In this document: positions 1 through 5,206 of the stretch, one piece after another
Layout: every line of letters starts with the position of its first letter
Numbering within the stretch: the stretch's first letter is position 1
Source of the DNA: an uncultured bacterium
GTDB lineage: Bacteria > Pseudomonadota > Gammaproteobacteria > Burkholderiales > Burkholderiaceae_D
DNA: 5,206 bases
NCBI GenBank assembly: GCA_903872555.1
Contig: CAIQLE010000155.1
Span: forward strand, 1 to 5,206
Reading direction: 5' to 3'
Translations under genes and position numbers: made by a program
The notes under the pieces: model-generated
Databases searched by the model: none
The model's input: only the letters and a program-made list of their open reading frames with translations
Told to the model about the DNA's origin: nothing

Positions 1-1
1 A

Positions 2-418
2 GAGATCGATCAAGCGCTCAGCGCTTTACTTCATGCGGGCGATCACTTGTCCTTGCATGCCTTATGTGAATTTTTTGCTCAGCTAACGCAGGGATCTTTT
101 TCTCTGATGCTGGTCGATAAAGAAAGCGACGAACGATCCGAGGCGCCGCAACATCGCCATATCGGCACACCTTCCTTCGAGGAGAAAACTGTGATGTGGA
201 TAGTCTGTCGTCAGGGACTGGCTTTTGGCCCGCTGACTGGACAGAACGAGTCCCTGGATGGCTGGTATTTTCCGATAAGGCAGGGCGGGAAATTAGTCGG
301 CGCCGTTCAATTGCCGCTGCAAGATCCACAGCATGATGTGCTGCTGCAAAAAAAATATACAGCGGTTTTGCAAGCACTACACAGCTTTGACAGGCATGGC
401 AGCACCGAGGCCGATTAA
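2..418 (+). CDS. GAF-like domain protein, KdpD-sensor type (5'-partial)
   Basis: The frame is open to the left edge with no stop, so the gene very likely begins outside the window; a TTG at 47 is a possible but unsupported start. The visible ~138 residues look like one GAF-type sensory domain: an amphipathic helix (ALSALLHAGDHLSLHALCEF), a strand (SFSLMLVDKE), then a strand-turn-strand block containing WIVCRQGLAFG, GWYFPIRQGGKLVGAVQLPL and a closing helix (LLQKKYTAVLQALHSF). The order 'W...G.A.G..T......YFP+R.....GAV' recalls the GAF domain that precedes the kinase core in KdpD potassium sensors. Here the protein ends about 25 residues after that block, with no HisKA or HATPase domain, so it cannot itself be a complete histidine kinase. 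It may be a stand-alone sensor or the last domain of a larger protein. The family call is from pattern memory and only moderately sure. The next gene converges on it 72 bp downstream. Confidence 0.6.
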   Translation, partial: EIDQALSALLHAGDHLSLHALCEFFAQLTQGSFSLMLVDKESDERSEAPQHRHIGTPSFEEKTVMWIVCRQGLAFGPLTGQNESLDGWYFPIRQGGKLVGAVQLPLQDPQHDVLLQKKYTAVLQALHSFDRHGSTEAD

Positions 419-433
419 TCGAACCTGCTAAAA

Positions 434-445
434 CTGAAATTTCAG
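434..445. repeat. 12-bp perfect palindrome between convergent genes
   Basis: CTGAAATTTCAG lies in the 72-bp gap between two convergent genes. It could form a short AT-centred cruciform or hairpin. Neither strand has a GC-rich stem followed directly by a T-run, although the minus strand of this gap does contain a six-T run (474-481 region) about 30 bp before the palindrome. A bidirectional terminator role is possible but not supported by standard criteria. Confidence 0.3.
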
Positions 446-490
446 GCTGAATACCAGTACCCTAAATACAGCCGCAAAAAATGAACAGGT

Positions 491-1429
491 TTATTTGTGC
501 TTGCTGTGCATGAGTTGCGCAAGATTCTTCAGGTAATTACGACACATGAAATAATCACCCGGAAACCAGGCCTGACAATCAAGACGTGAGCGTGCAAAAT
601 CCACATCACCTGCAATGACCACCGACCCGTTGATGTATTGATTCAGCAGAGCATTCATATGTGGCCAGTTGCTCAGTCGGGCTCTAAGGCCGGCCTCATC
701 CAGAGCGAGCAATTGATCCAGAGCTAAGGGATTGCGGTAAGGGATCTGTTGCAGTGTGCGAATTCGTGTTCCGGCTTGTGCAGGCTTATTTTTAATCAGC
801 ATAGCAATATCTGAGAGATGGATTCTGCAGGCAATTTCAGTATGCGTGCTCTGGCAAGTGTCCCGCACACTGGCAAAAACTTTGGACATGGGATGCAGGT
901 CCACTTCATCTGGCAAATAGTGACGAATCACATGGCGCACCCAGGTCCAATGTGTGCTCAGTGCTGACTGCAACATGGATTGATCCAGCGTCAGCAAGGC
1001 ATCCAATAAAGCAGCGTCTTTCCAGGGCAATTGTTCGGGCCGCATCAGAATAGCCAAGGCACCTGAAGTGGCATTCGCCCGTTTCTTTTTTAACTGAAAC
1101 GCAATCAGATCAAAATACAGTCTACAGGCGGCAACTTCATGCGTACGCATGCAGCGATTGCTGACATCGTCAAAAAATGGCGATGTGGCTCGTATACGTG
1201 TATTGTGAGGGAGAGCGGTCGTCAGTATGTTTTCTACTTGCGGCCACTGCGTCTCGAGTCTGGCTTTGAAACGCAGTTCGTTCAAAGCCAGCAATTGATC
1301 CAGTGCGCGCGTGTCGTGATACGGCAGATCATTCAGAGCGATGGTCTGCACATGCGCCATGCTGAGAGCAGACAAGCATAGCGCCAGACAGGCAATCATC
1401 AGCCTGACAGCTGGTCGAAAAAAATACAT
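491..1429 (-). CDS. Exported protein of three tandem cysteine-pair repeats, function unknown
   Basis: This is a 312-residue protein of no family I recognise. The N-terminus is a typical Sec signal peptide: basic n-region (R5, R9), hydrophobic stretch about 10-22, and a probable signal peptidase I site after S-M-A at 23-25. The mature protein should therefore be periplasmic or outside the cell. It is built of three homologous units at about residues 28-117, 125-216 and 221-312. Each begins with (L/I)P(Y/W), then LDxLLxL, a helix carrying a conserved Trp, and a Cys pair: C93/C102 and C192/C201 (CX8C) and C285/C296 (CX10C). Each pair is followed by a helix of the type 'CR.....L/I A'. The pairs are spaced to allow one disulphide per unit. 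The start ATG has a good ribosome site, GGAG, six bases upstream. It is downstream of and co-directional with the PucC-type transporter, with a 168-bp gap. Helical repeat, adaptor or binding roles are guesses. Confidence 0.85.
   Translation of the reverse strand: MYFFRPAVRLMIACLALCLSALSMAHVQTIALNDLPYHDTRALDQLLALNELRFKARLETQWPQVENILTTALPHNTRIRATSPFFDDVSNRCMRTHEVAACRLYFDLIAFQLKKKRANATSGALAILMRPEQLPWKDAALLDALLTLDQSMLQSALSTHWTWVRHVIRHYLPDEVDLHPMSKVFASVRDTCQSTHTEIACRIHLSDIAMLIKNKPAQAGTRIRTLQQIPYRNPLALDQLLALDEAGLRARLSNWPHMNALLNQYINGSVVIAGDVDFARSRLDCQAWFPGDYFMCRNYLKNLAQLMHSKHK
494..1348 (-). repeat. Three tandem ~95-residue protein repeats
   Basis: Within the exported protein, unit 1 is coded by about 1348-1079, unit 2 by 1057-782 and unit 3 by 769-494. 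The LP(Y/W) anchors sit at residues 35, 134 and 229, a period of 99 then 95. Units 1 and 3 share ALDQLLAL exactly, and 14 identical bases encode part of it (708-721 and 1290-1303). Unit 2 is more diverged (LLDALLTL). Unit 3 has two extra residues between its cysteines and ends the protein, so its C-terminal tail is short. Confidence 0.8.
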
Positions 1430-1435
1430 TACGAG

Positions 1436-1439
1436 CTCC
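1436..1439 (-). promoter_or_regulatory. Ribosome binding site of the repeat protein gene
   Basis: On the minus strand GGAG precedes the ATG at 1429 with a six-base spacer, a good Shine-Dalgarno geometry. It supports this start, which also gives a well-formed signal peptide. Confidence 0.6.
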
Positions 1440-1503
1440 GCCCTAGGGCCAGCTCAGATCATTCGCTACTGTGAACAGGTGCAGTTTGACTGGCGATAAG
1501 CCC

Positions 1504-1529
1504 GCCCCTGATGCGGATGCTTCAGGGGC
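1504..1529 (-). other. GC-rich stem-loop in the gap between transporter and repeat-protein genes
   Basis: GCCCCTGA at 1504-1511 is perfectly complementary to TCAGGGGC at 1522-1529 around a 10-base loop. Two further G-C pairs can form inside the loop after one mismatch. It lies about 70 bases after the transporter stop and about 75 bases before the repeat-protein start. Neither strand has a T-run after the stem, so it does not meet the intrinsic terminator rule. An mRNA-stabilising 3' end or a leader structure is as likely. No convincing promoter was seen in 1430-1597. Confidence 0.4.
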
Positions 1530-1587
1530 AAGAAATCAGGCTGAATGAGTCGTCGGCAGAAATGAAAAATGCAAGGCAGAGGCCTAA

Positions 1588-1616
1588 GCAAGCATTTTCA
1601 TAAAAATGAAGCTTGC
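1588..1616 (-). other. Imperfect hairpin spanning the transporter stop codon
   Basis: GCAAGC (1588-1593) pairs with GCTTGC (1611-1616), and ATTTT (1594-1598) can pair with AAAAT (1603-1607 region) inside, leaving a small bulge. The TGA of the transporter (1598-1600) is within the structure. The run of T in the minus-strand transcript is inside the hairpin rather than after it, so termination is not assured. Confidence 0.35.
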
Positions 1617-2938
1617 TCCAGACCTTGCGTGTTGTGTGCCGGTGGCTGTGCAGGTATCACGATGCGCAAGACCCGCAGCGCAGCGATCACAAACAGTACC
1701 GCTTCAAGGGCAAACACAATGCCATAGGCGAAACCGGAAGAAGGAATCAGCCAGTGCGCCAGCTCGCTGGCAGCCACGCCCAGCAATCCGCCGAATCCGA
1801 AAGCAATCGCTTGGGCCGCTCCCCACAGACCCATACGCACGCCTTCACGTGCAGAGCGGCCTTCTGTCACCAGACGCATCATCAGACCAATAGCTGCAAT
1901 CGAGAGCGCACCATTCGCTGCACCCACGAGAAACAGATTGGTTTTGAGTGGCCAGGGCGAGCCCATGTGCGCACCCAGCACCAGTCCGGTCAGCATGAAG
2001 GCAGACGCCAGACAGCCGCCGAAACACCACATGCGCAGCGATCCTATGCGGCCCTTGGCAAATTTATTCGCGAACAGCGCGCCGACGGCAAGCAGCAGCA
2101 TCCCGACCAGAACACCACCATGCTGCACACCTGCGAGGTTGGCCGATTCATCCGGCGTAAAACCAAAGACATTCGCTGCAAAGGGTTCCAGAATCAGATC
2201 CTGAGCGCTGTAGGCCAGCATGGAAATAAAAATAAACAGCGTGAAATGACGTGTCAGAGACTCTTGCCATACTTCAGAAAGCGCCGTGCTGAAGGTGGCG
2301 ATTTGAGAGTCTTCAATCTGGTCGACAGGATCGCCGGGATCAGTTTCCAGCCTGAACAGTGAGAGCAGGGTAATGATCAGCGCCAGCGTGCAAACCGCAA
2401 CCGTCATGGCCATCAGCCGGGTAGGAGAGTAGGGCGCCAGCAAAGAATCAGCAATCCGTGAAGTGAAAGCGAATCCCGCGATCATCATTAGCCACACGAC
2501 TATCGCAGCGGCTACGCGCTGTTCTGCTTCCACGCGTCGTGCCAGCAGCACTAAGAGTGAAGTGCCGGCTGCGCCGCCACCCAGACCAATCATCACAAAG
2601 CCAGCGCCTGAGAGCAGCACACCCCAAACCGGAAAATTTGACATCCACAGTGTGGCGAGTGTCGCGCACAGGGCGCCTGCCGTAAGCATCGTCATGCCAC
2701 CAATAATCCAGGGCGTGCGCCGCGCACCCTGATCAGAACCATGGCCCAAACGTGGCCGTGATACCTGAACCAGATAATGCAGCGCCACCAGAATGCCGGG
2801 CACAATCGCAGGCAAGGTCAGTTCGACCACCATGATGCGATTGAGCGTCGATGTCATCAATACGATCACTGCAGCGAGTGCGGCCTGTACCATTCCCAGC
2901 CGCACAATGTGCGACCACCCAAAACTATAGGCGTTCAT
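1598..2938 (-). CDS. PucC/BCD-family major facilitator transporter
   Basis: This 446-residue inner-membrane protein has about 12 predicted helices (roughly 12-37, 41-60, 76-97, 104-131, 141-162, 172-196, 232-252, 266-291, 300-324, 333-357, 370-392, 402-426) and a hydrophilic central loop at 197-230. The MFS loop signature between helices 2 and 3 is clear: GHGSDQGARRTPWI (65-78). Hallmarks of the PucC/LhaA/ORF428 family are TSTLNRIMVVEL (29-40), SMLAYSAQDLILEPFA (239-254), VQHGGVLVGM (271-280), and REGVRMGLWGAAQAIAFG (364-381). Family members are linked to bacteriochlorophyll delivery and light-harvesting complex assembly in purple bacteria. The N-terminal part resembles the ORF428 type encoded near bchP more than LhaA. 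No photosynthesis gene is beside it, so the actual substrate here is uncertain. The ATG is the first start after an in-frame TGA, with AAGGA 11 bases upstream. It is divergent from the isomerase gene. Family confidence is high, exact orthology is not. Confidence 0.9.
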   Translation of the reverse strand: MNAYSFGWSHIVRLGMVQAALAAVIVLMTSTLNRIMVVELTLPAIVPGILVALHYLVQVSRPRLGHGSDQGARRTPWIIGGMTMLTAGALCATLATLWMSNFPVWGVLLSGAGFVMIGLGGGAAGTSLLVLLARRVEAEQRVAAAIVVWLMMIAGFAFTSRIADSLLAPYSPTRLMAMTVAVCTLALIITLLSLFRLETDPGDPVDQIEDSQIATFSTALSEVWQESLTRHFTLFIFISMLAYSAQDLILEPFAANVFGFTPDESANLAGVQHGGVLVGMLLLAVGALFANKFAKGRIGSLRMWCFGGCLASAFMLTGLVLGAHMGSPWPLKTNLFLVGAANGALSIAAIGLMMRLVTEGRSAREGVRMGLWGAAQAIAFGFGGLLGVAASELAHWLIPSSGFAYGIVFALEAVLFVIAALRVLRIVIPAQPPAHNTQGLEQASFL

Positions 2939-2949
2939 ATGTAATCAAA

Positions 2950-2954
2950 TCCTT
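2950..2954 (-). promoter_or_regulatory. Ribosome binding site of the PucC-type gene
   Basis: AAGGA on the minus strand lies 11 bases before the ATG at 2938, slightly longer than ideal. An in-frame TGA lies between it and the ATG, so the ATG at 2938 is the only sensible start. A TATAAG overlapping this site is too near the start to be a normal -10 box. Confidence 0.45.
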
Positions 2955-2981
2955 ATACGGCGCATTGTGAGCGCTGCATGA

Positions 2982-3009
2982 CGCATGGTCGTGATCGCAT
3001 GGTCGTGAT
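2982..3009. repeat. Perfect 14-bp tandem direct repeat (two copies)
   Basis: CGCATGGTCGTGAT occurs twice head to tail at 2982-2995 and 2996-3009 with no mismatch. It lies 44-71 bp upstream of the transporter start. The period of 14 bp is not a whole number of helix turns, so two bound proteins would not face exactly the same side. It may be an activator or operator site, or a recent slippage duplication. Confidence 0.75.
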
Positions 3010-3015
3010 GAATAA

Positions 3016-3032
3016 CTTTCAGAATTTGAAAG
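3016..3032. promoter_or_regulatory. Dyad CTTTCA-N5-TGAAAG, possible operator
   Basis: This is a perfect 6-bp inverted repeat around five AT-rich bases, 78-94 bp upstream of the transporter start and just beside the 14-bp tandem repeat. The position suits a regulator site for the transporter promoter. The regulator family is unknown. Confidence 0.3.
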
Positions 3033-3059
3033 CCATGCTAAGACGTCTGGCGAGAGCTC

Positions 3060-3077
3060 ACGAATTGCCGCATTCGT
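3060..3077. promoter_or_regulatory. Dyad ACGAAT-N6-ATTCGT, possible operator
   Basis: This is a perfect 6-bp inverted repeat with a six-base spacer near the middle of the divergent region. It is directly followed by TATAGT (3078-3083), a weak -10-like hexamer on the plus strand with no acceptable -35 partner. The 6-6-6 geometry is the same as that of the dyad at 3219-3236, although the sequences differ. Confidence 0.3.
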
Positions 3078-3218
3078 TATAGTGATGCGCGACCGCTGAT
3101 TTGCGGGCCGCTGCGGTTCATTCATCGCAGAGATATGCCGATAAAAAGAGATTGTTGCACGCGGCAAAAATTTGCGTCAATCAAAATTACGTTGCCGCAA
3201 TCATTGATGCCTGCGCAT

Positions 3219-3236
3219 GCTTGTATGATGACAAGC
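3219..3236 (+). promoter_or_regulatory. Dyad GCTTGT-N6-ACAAGC over a candidate -10 box of the isomerase gene
   Basis: The arms are perfect 6-bp complements around six bases. TATGAT at 3224-3229 matches a sigma-70 -10 box at five of six positions and would put the transcript start about 30 bases before the ATG at 3266. No good -35 is present (TCATTG at 17-bp spacing is poor). A repressor bound to this dyad would cover the promoter. The outward TTGT/ACAA arms recall GntR-type operators, but the six-base spacer is not typical of them. Confidence 0.3.
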
Positions 3237-3265
3237 CTGTTCCGAATGCAAAAGAAAGCCCGTTC

Positions 3266-4042
3266 ATGCCTAAATACGCCGCCAATTTAACAATGATGTT
3301 TAATGAAGTGCCTTTCATGCAGCGTTTTGCTGCAGCGGCACAGGCTGGTTTTAAGGGCGTTGAGTTTTTGTTTCCATATGAGCATGACAAACATGCCATT
3401 GCCAGCGAGCTGAAGCAGCACGGGCTGGAGAATGTCTTATTCAACCTGCCGCCCGGAGACTGGGCCGGGGGTGAGCGCGGCATGGCCGGACTGCCCGGCA
3501 GAGAAGCCGAGTTTCGTGACAGCGTCGCGCTGGCGCTGGACTATGCGCTGACCTGCGGCACCCAGCGTTTACATGCCATGAGCGGTATGGTGCCGGCAGG
3601 CCTGGACAGAGAAACCTGTTTCCAGACCCTGGCATCGAATCTGCGCTATGCCGCAGCTCAGCTGGCACCGCATGGCATCACGCTCCTGATCGAACCCATC
3701 AATACCCGGGATATGCCCGGCTATCTGCTGAATTTACAGTCCGAAGCCCACCACCTGCTAAAGCAAGTCGGCGCGCCCAATCTGCAAGTACAGATGGATT
3801 TTTATCATGCGCAAATTATGGAGGGTGATATAGCCAGCACCTTCCGTCAGCACCAGCAGCATATCGCTCATGTGCAAATTGCCAGCGTGCCCGCCCGTCA
3901 TGAGCCTGACGAAGGGGAACTCAATTACCCCTGGTTGTTTTCCTTGCTTGATGAGCTAGGCTATGAGGGTTGGGTAGGATGCGAGTATCGGCCAAGAGCC
4001 GGCACGCTGGAAGGCTTGCGCTGGATGCAGAGCGCTAGCTGA
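3266..4042 (+). CDS. hyi: Hydroxypyruvate isomerase family protein (Hyi/OtnI)
   Basis: This 258-residue protein belongs to the xylose-isomerase-like TIM-barrel superfamily, where Hyi converts hydroxypyruvate to tartronate semialdehyde and the close relative OtnI isomerises 2-oxo-tetronates. The length equals that of E. coli Hyi and YgbM. The start at 3266 gives the family's usual opening MPKYAANLTMMF; a longer frame back to 3101 adds 55 unrelated residues and was rejected. The expected metal/catalytic ligands are present in context: E143 in LIEPIN, D178 in QMDFYH, Q204 in HVQIA and E240 in GCEY, plus H181 and the RHEPDEGELNYPW segment (211-223 region). The upstream ribosome site is weak (AGAAAG, seven-base spacer). 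No gcl, tartronate semialdehyde reductase, glycerate kinase, or otn kinase/aldolase gene is nearby, so the physiological substrate cannot be fixed from context. It is a cytoplasmic enzyme. Its last 8 bp overlap the end of the convergent ankyrin gene. Confidence 0.92.
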   Translation: MPKYAANLTMMFNEVPFMQRFAAAAQAGFKGVEFLFPYEHDKHAIASELKQHGLENVLFNLPPGDWAGGERGMAGLPGREAEFRDSVALALDYALTCGTQRLHAMSGMVPAGLDRETCFQTLASNLRYAAAQLAPHGITLLIEPINTRDMPGYLLNLQSEAHHLLKQVGAPNLQVQMDFYHAQIMEGDIASTFRQHQQHIAHVQIASVPARHEPDEGELNYPWLFSLLDELGYEGWVGCEYRPRAGTLEGLRWMQSAS

Positions 4043-5206
4043 AACCTTCCTTGTTTTGTTTGCTGAGTACCCGGCGCACTTCTGCGCCTACCAGTAAGCG
4101 TTCAAGTTCATTGTTTCTTTCCGCTTTGGCCCAGCGTGACAGCGCCATGTAATCATGCGTGGACTCAGGGCCCTCCTGACTCAGCAAAAATTCGACTGCA
4201 TGCATAGCATGATGATGCACCGCCGTCATTAAGGGAGTTTCTTTCTTCTCGTTGAGCAGATCAGTCCGGGCGCCTTTATCAAGCAATTTTTTTATGGCAT
4301 ACACATTGTCCGTCATTCCAGCAACATGCATAGCAGTGTCGCGGTCAGTACAGACATAGTTGATGTCGGCACCGTGAGCTAGCAATAAATCCATGGCACG
4401 CACATCGCCTTTACGACTGGCTTCCGTGGCTGCAATGAATGGTGCATTGTTCGGGCCAGCTTCAGTGTTGATCGCCGCACCAGCCTGCAGCAAATAGTTC
4501 ATACATGCATAAGCACCTGCATTGATACTGAGTATCAAAGCTGAGTCGTGTAAATCATCATAAGCATTTAATAGTGCTGGATGGTGTTTCAATACATCCG
4601 ATAGCCCGCGAACATCATCCATTTCAATCCGCGCAGAGAGCAGTTCTTGCAGCGATGCAGGCGCAATCAGTTGGCGCTCATCAGGACTGAGCTGGCTGGC
4701 GGCTGTGCGCAGGCGTCGCACATCTGTCGCATGCCCCTTTAATTGTTTCAGTGAGATCTCATCGCGCATCTCAGATTCTTTTTGAGGCGCCGGCCAGACC
4801 AGTGCTGCTTTCAGATCGCCACCCATCAGCGACAGATCAGAACTACGATGCAGACCCGCGATATACAGCAGCTTCAGAGGATCGGGCTTCAGATGGTGCT
4901 GGTCACAGTAAACGAGATAGGCAATGACGGCTTTTAAGGCATTGCCTACCGTGTGAAGACCAGTGGATACTTTTCCGGAGTACAGCAATACATAAGCACT
5001 TTTCCATAAGGCAGAATCGGGCTTGATCTGCTCACGCAAATAATCGCTCTCGCAGCTCAACAAGTGCAACATAGGAGTTTGTGGTTCAGCCAATTCAGCA
5101 TGCGCCGACCGGTGTCCAAGACTATCGAGTAATGAGCTCATCAGCTCTTCTGTAGGCGTCTGATGAGAACTATCGCTGCTCAGACGAGCAAGGTGTTCAT
5201 CTCTGG
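4035..5206 (-). CDS. Ankyrin-repeat protein with unknown N-terminal domain (probably 5'-partial)
   Basis: From the first in-window ATG (5141) the protein has 368 residues, but the frame stays open for another 21 protein-like codons to the right edge (HLARLSSDSSHQTPTEEL and neighbours). That ATG has only a poor, too-close purine stretch before it, so the gene probably starts beyond the window; 5141 is the alternative start. Numbering from that ATG, residues 25-120 form an unrecognised, mostly helical domain (ALWKSAYVLLYSGKVSTGLH, LKAVIAYLVYCDQHHLK). A charged linker follows at 120-160. Ankyrin repeats occupy about 166-330: a degenerate one at 166-190, then 195-225, 230-262, 266-295 and 299-325, shown by (T/S/N)(P/A)(L/M/F)...A and (Y/F/D)LLxxGAxI motifs such as MDLLLAHGADIN. 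No signal peptide or membrane segment is visible in the part seen, so it is likely a cytosolic protein-binding scaffold. A secreted effector cannot be excluded without the true N-terminus. Partner unknown. Confidence 0.85.
   Translation of the reverse strand, partial: RDEHLARLSSDSSHQTPTEELMSSLLDSLGHRSAHAELAEPQTPMLHLLSCESDYLREQIKPDSALWKSAYVLLYSGKVSTGLHTVGNALKAVIAYLVYCDQHHLKPDPLKLLYIAGLHRSSDLSLMGGDLKAALVWPAPQKESEMRDEISLKQLKGHATDVRRLRTAASQLSPDERQLIAPASLQELLSARIEMDDVRGLSDVLKHHPALLNAYDDLHDSALILSINAGAYACMNYLLQAGAAINTEAGPNNAPFIAATEASRKGDVRAMDLLLAHGADINYVCTDRDTAMHVAGMTDNVYAIKKLLDKGARTDLLNEKKETPLMTAVHHHAMHAVEFLLSQEGPESTHDYMALSRWAKAERNNELERLLVGAEVRRVLSKQNKEGFS

Larger units (their letters stand above)
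2939..3265. promoter_or_regulatory. Divergent intergenic control region
   Basis: These 327 bases separate two divergent start codons and should hold promoters for both. They contain a perfect 14-bp tandem repeat (2982-3009), perfect dyads at 3016-3032, 3060-3077 and 3219-3236, and a looser inverted repeat GCGGCAA (3161-3167) / TTGCCGC (3192-3198). No good -35/-10 pair was found for the transporter. I see no convincing gene in the region: frames that run through it on either strand lack a ribosome site and recognisable protein features. Confidence 0.6.

Noticed and set aside
18..377. Minus-strand open frame opposite the GAF-like gene
   Set aside because: The translation has shadow-like composition, while the plus frame shows a coherent GAF-type pattern and is open to the window edge.
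422..491. Long-range inverted repeat AACCTG (422-427) / CAGGTT (486-491) as a terminator
   Set aside because: The arms are only 6 bp and 58 bases apart, with no T-run after either arm.
1375..1396. Lipoprotein signal in the repeat protein (Cys14 or Cys18)
   Set aside because: Neither cysteine sits in a good lipobox (-1 Leu for Cys18; Met at -3 for Cys14), while a signal peptidase I site follows at residues 23-25.
1441..1448. 8-bp palindrome CCCTAGGG
   Set aside because: Too short, and expected by chance at this length; no context suggesting a site.
1613..2362. Long open frame on the plus strand (249 codons) opposite the transporter
   Set aside because: It is antisense to a strongly supported membrane protein; its translation is rich in Arg/Gln/His with no domain-like pattern, as expected of a shadow frame.
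2966..2983. Possible PpsR/CrtJ photosynthesis repressor site (TGT-N12-ACA)
   Set aside because: TGT is followed after 12 bases by ACG, not ACA; no full TGT-N12-ACA site was found in the divergent region.
2925..3167. Minus-strand 80-codon frame in the divergent region
   Set aside because: It overlaps the transporter start out of frame, has no good ribosome site, shows no recognisable pattern and runs through the tandem repeat.
3101..3265. 55-residue N-terminal extension of the isomerase
   Set aside because: Family members begin at MPKYAANL or close to it; the extra residues are unlike any targeting sequence and cover the candidate promoter and dyads.

Overview
The window reads as ordinary chromosome of a Gram-negative proteobacterium, most likely a betaproteobacterium (Burkholderiales). 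This rests on the protein families, moderate GC and gene style, and is inference: there is no rRNA or other marker gene. One gene belongs to the PucC/LhaA 'bacteriochlorophyll delivery' branch of the major facilitator superfamily. That hints at a phototrophic or formerly phototrophic relative, although no bch, crt, puf or puh gene lies in the window.

Layout from left to right. (1) The 3' end of a plus-strand gene (to 418) encodes a GAF-like domain resembling the one in KdpD potassium sensors, but the protein stops right after it. (2) Convergent to it is a minus-strand gene (491-1429) for an exported protein made of three tandem ~95-residue repeats, each with a cysteine pair; I recognise no family. 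(3) Upstream on the same strand is the 12-helix PucC-family transporter (1598-2938). (4) A 327-bp divergent intergenic region (2939-3265) carries a perfect 14-bp tandem repeat and several perfect dyads. (5) A plus-strand hydroxypyruvate isomerase family gene (3266-4042) has all metal/catalytic residues intact. (6) A minus-strand ankyrin-repeat protein gene (4035 to the right edge) overlaps the isomerase by 8 bp, tail to tail.

The genes do not form an obvious pathway. The transporter and isomerase are divergently transcribed and could share control elements in the intergenic region. The repeat protein could be co-transcribed with the transporter, but the 168-bp gap and a stem-loop argue for at least partial separation. 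No tRNA, rRNA, CRISPR array, insertion sequence or convincing rho-independent terminator was found. The least explained items are the triplicated cysteine-pair protein, the PucC-type transporter without photosynthesis neighbours, and the tandem repeat/dyad region between genes 3 and 5.
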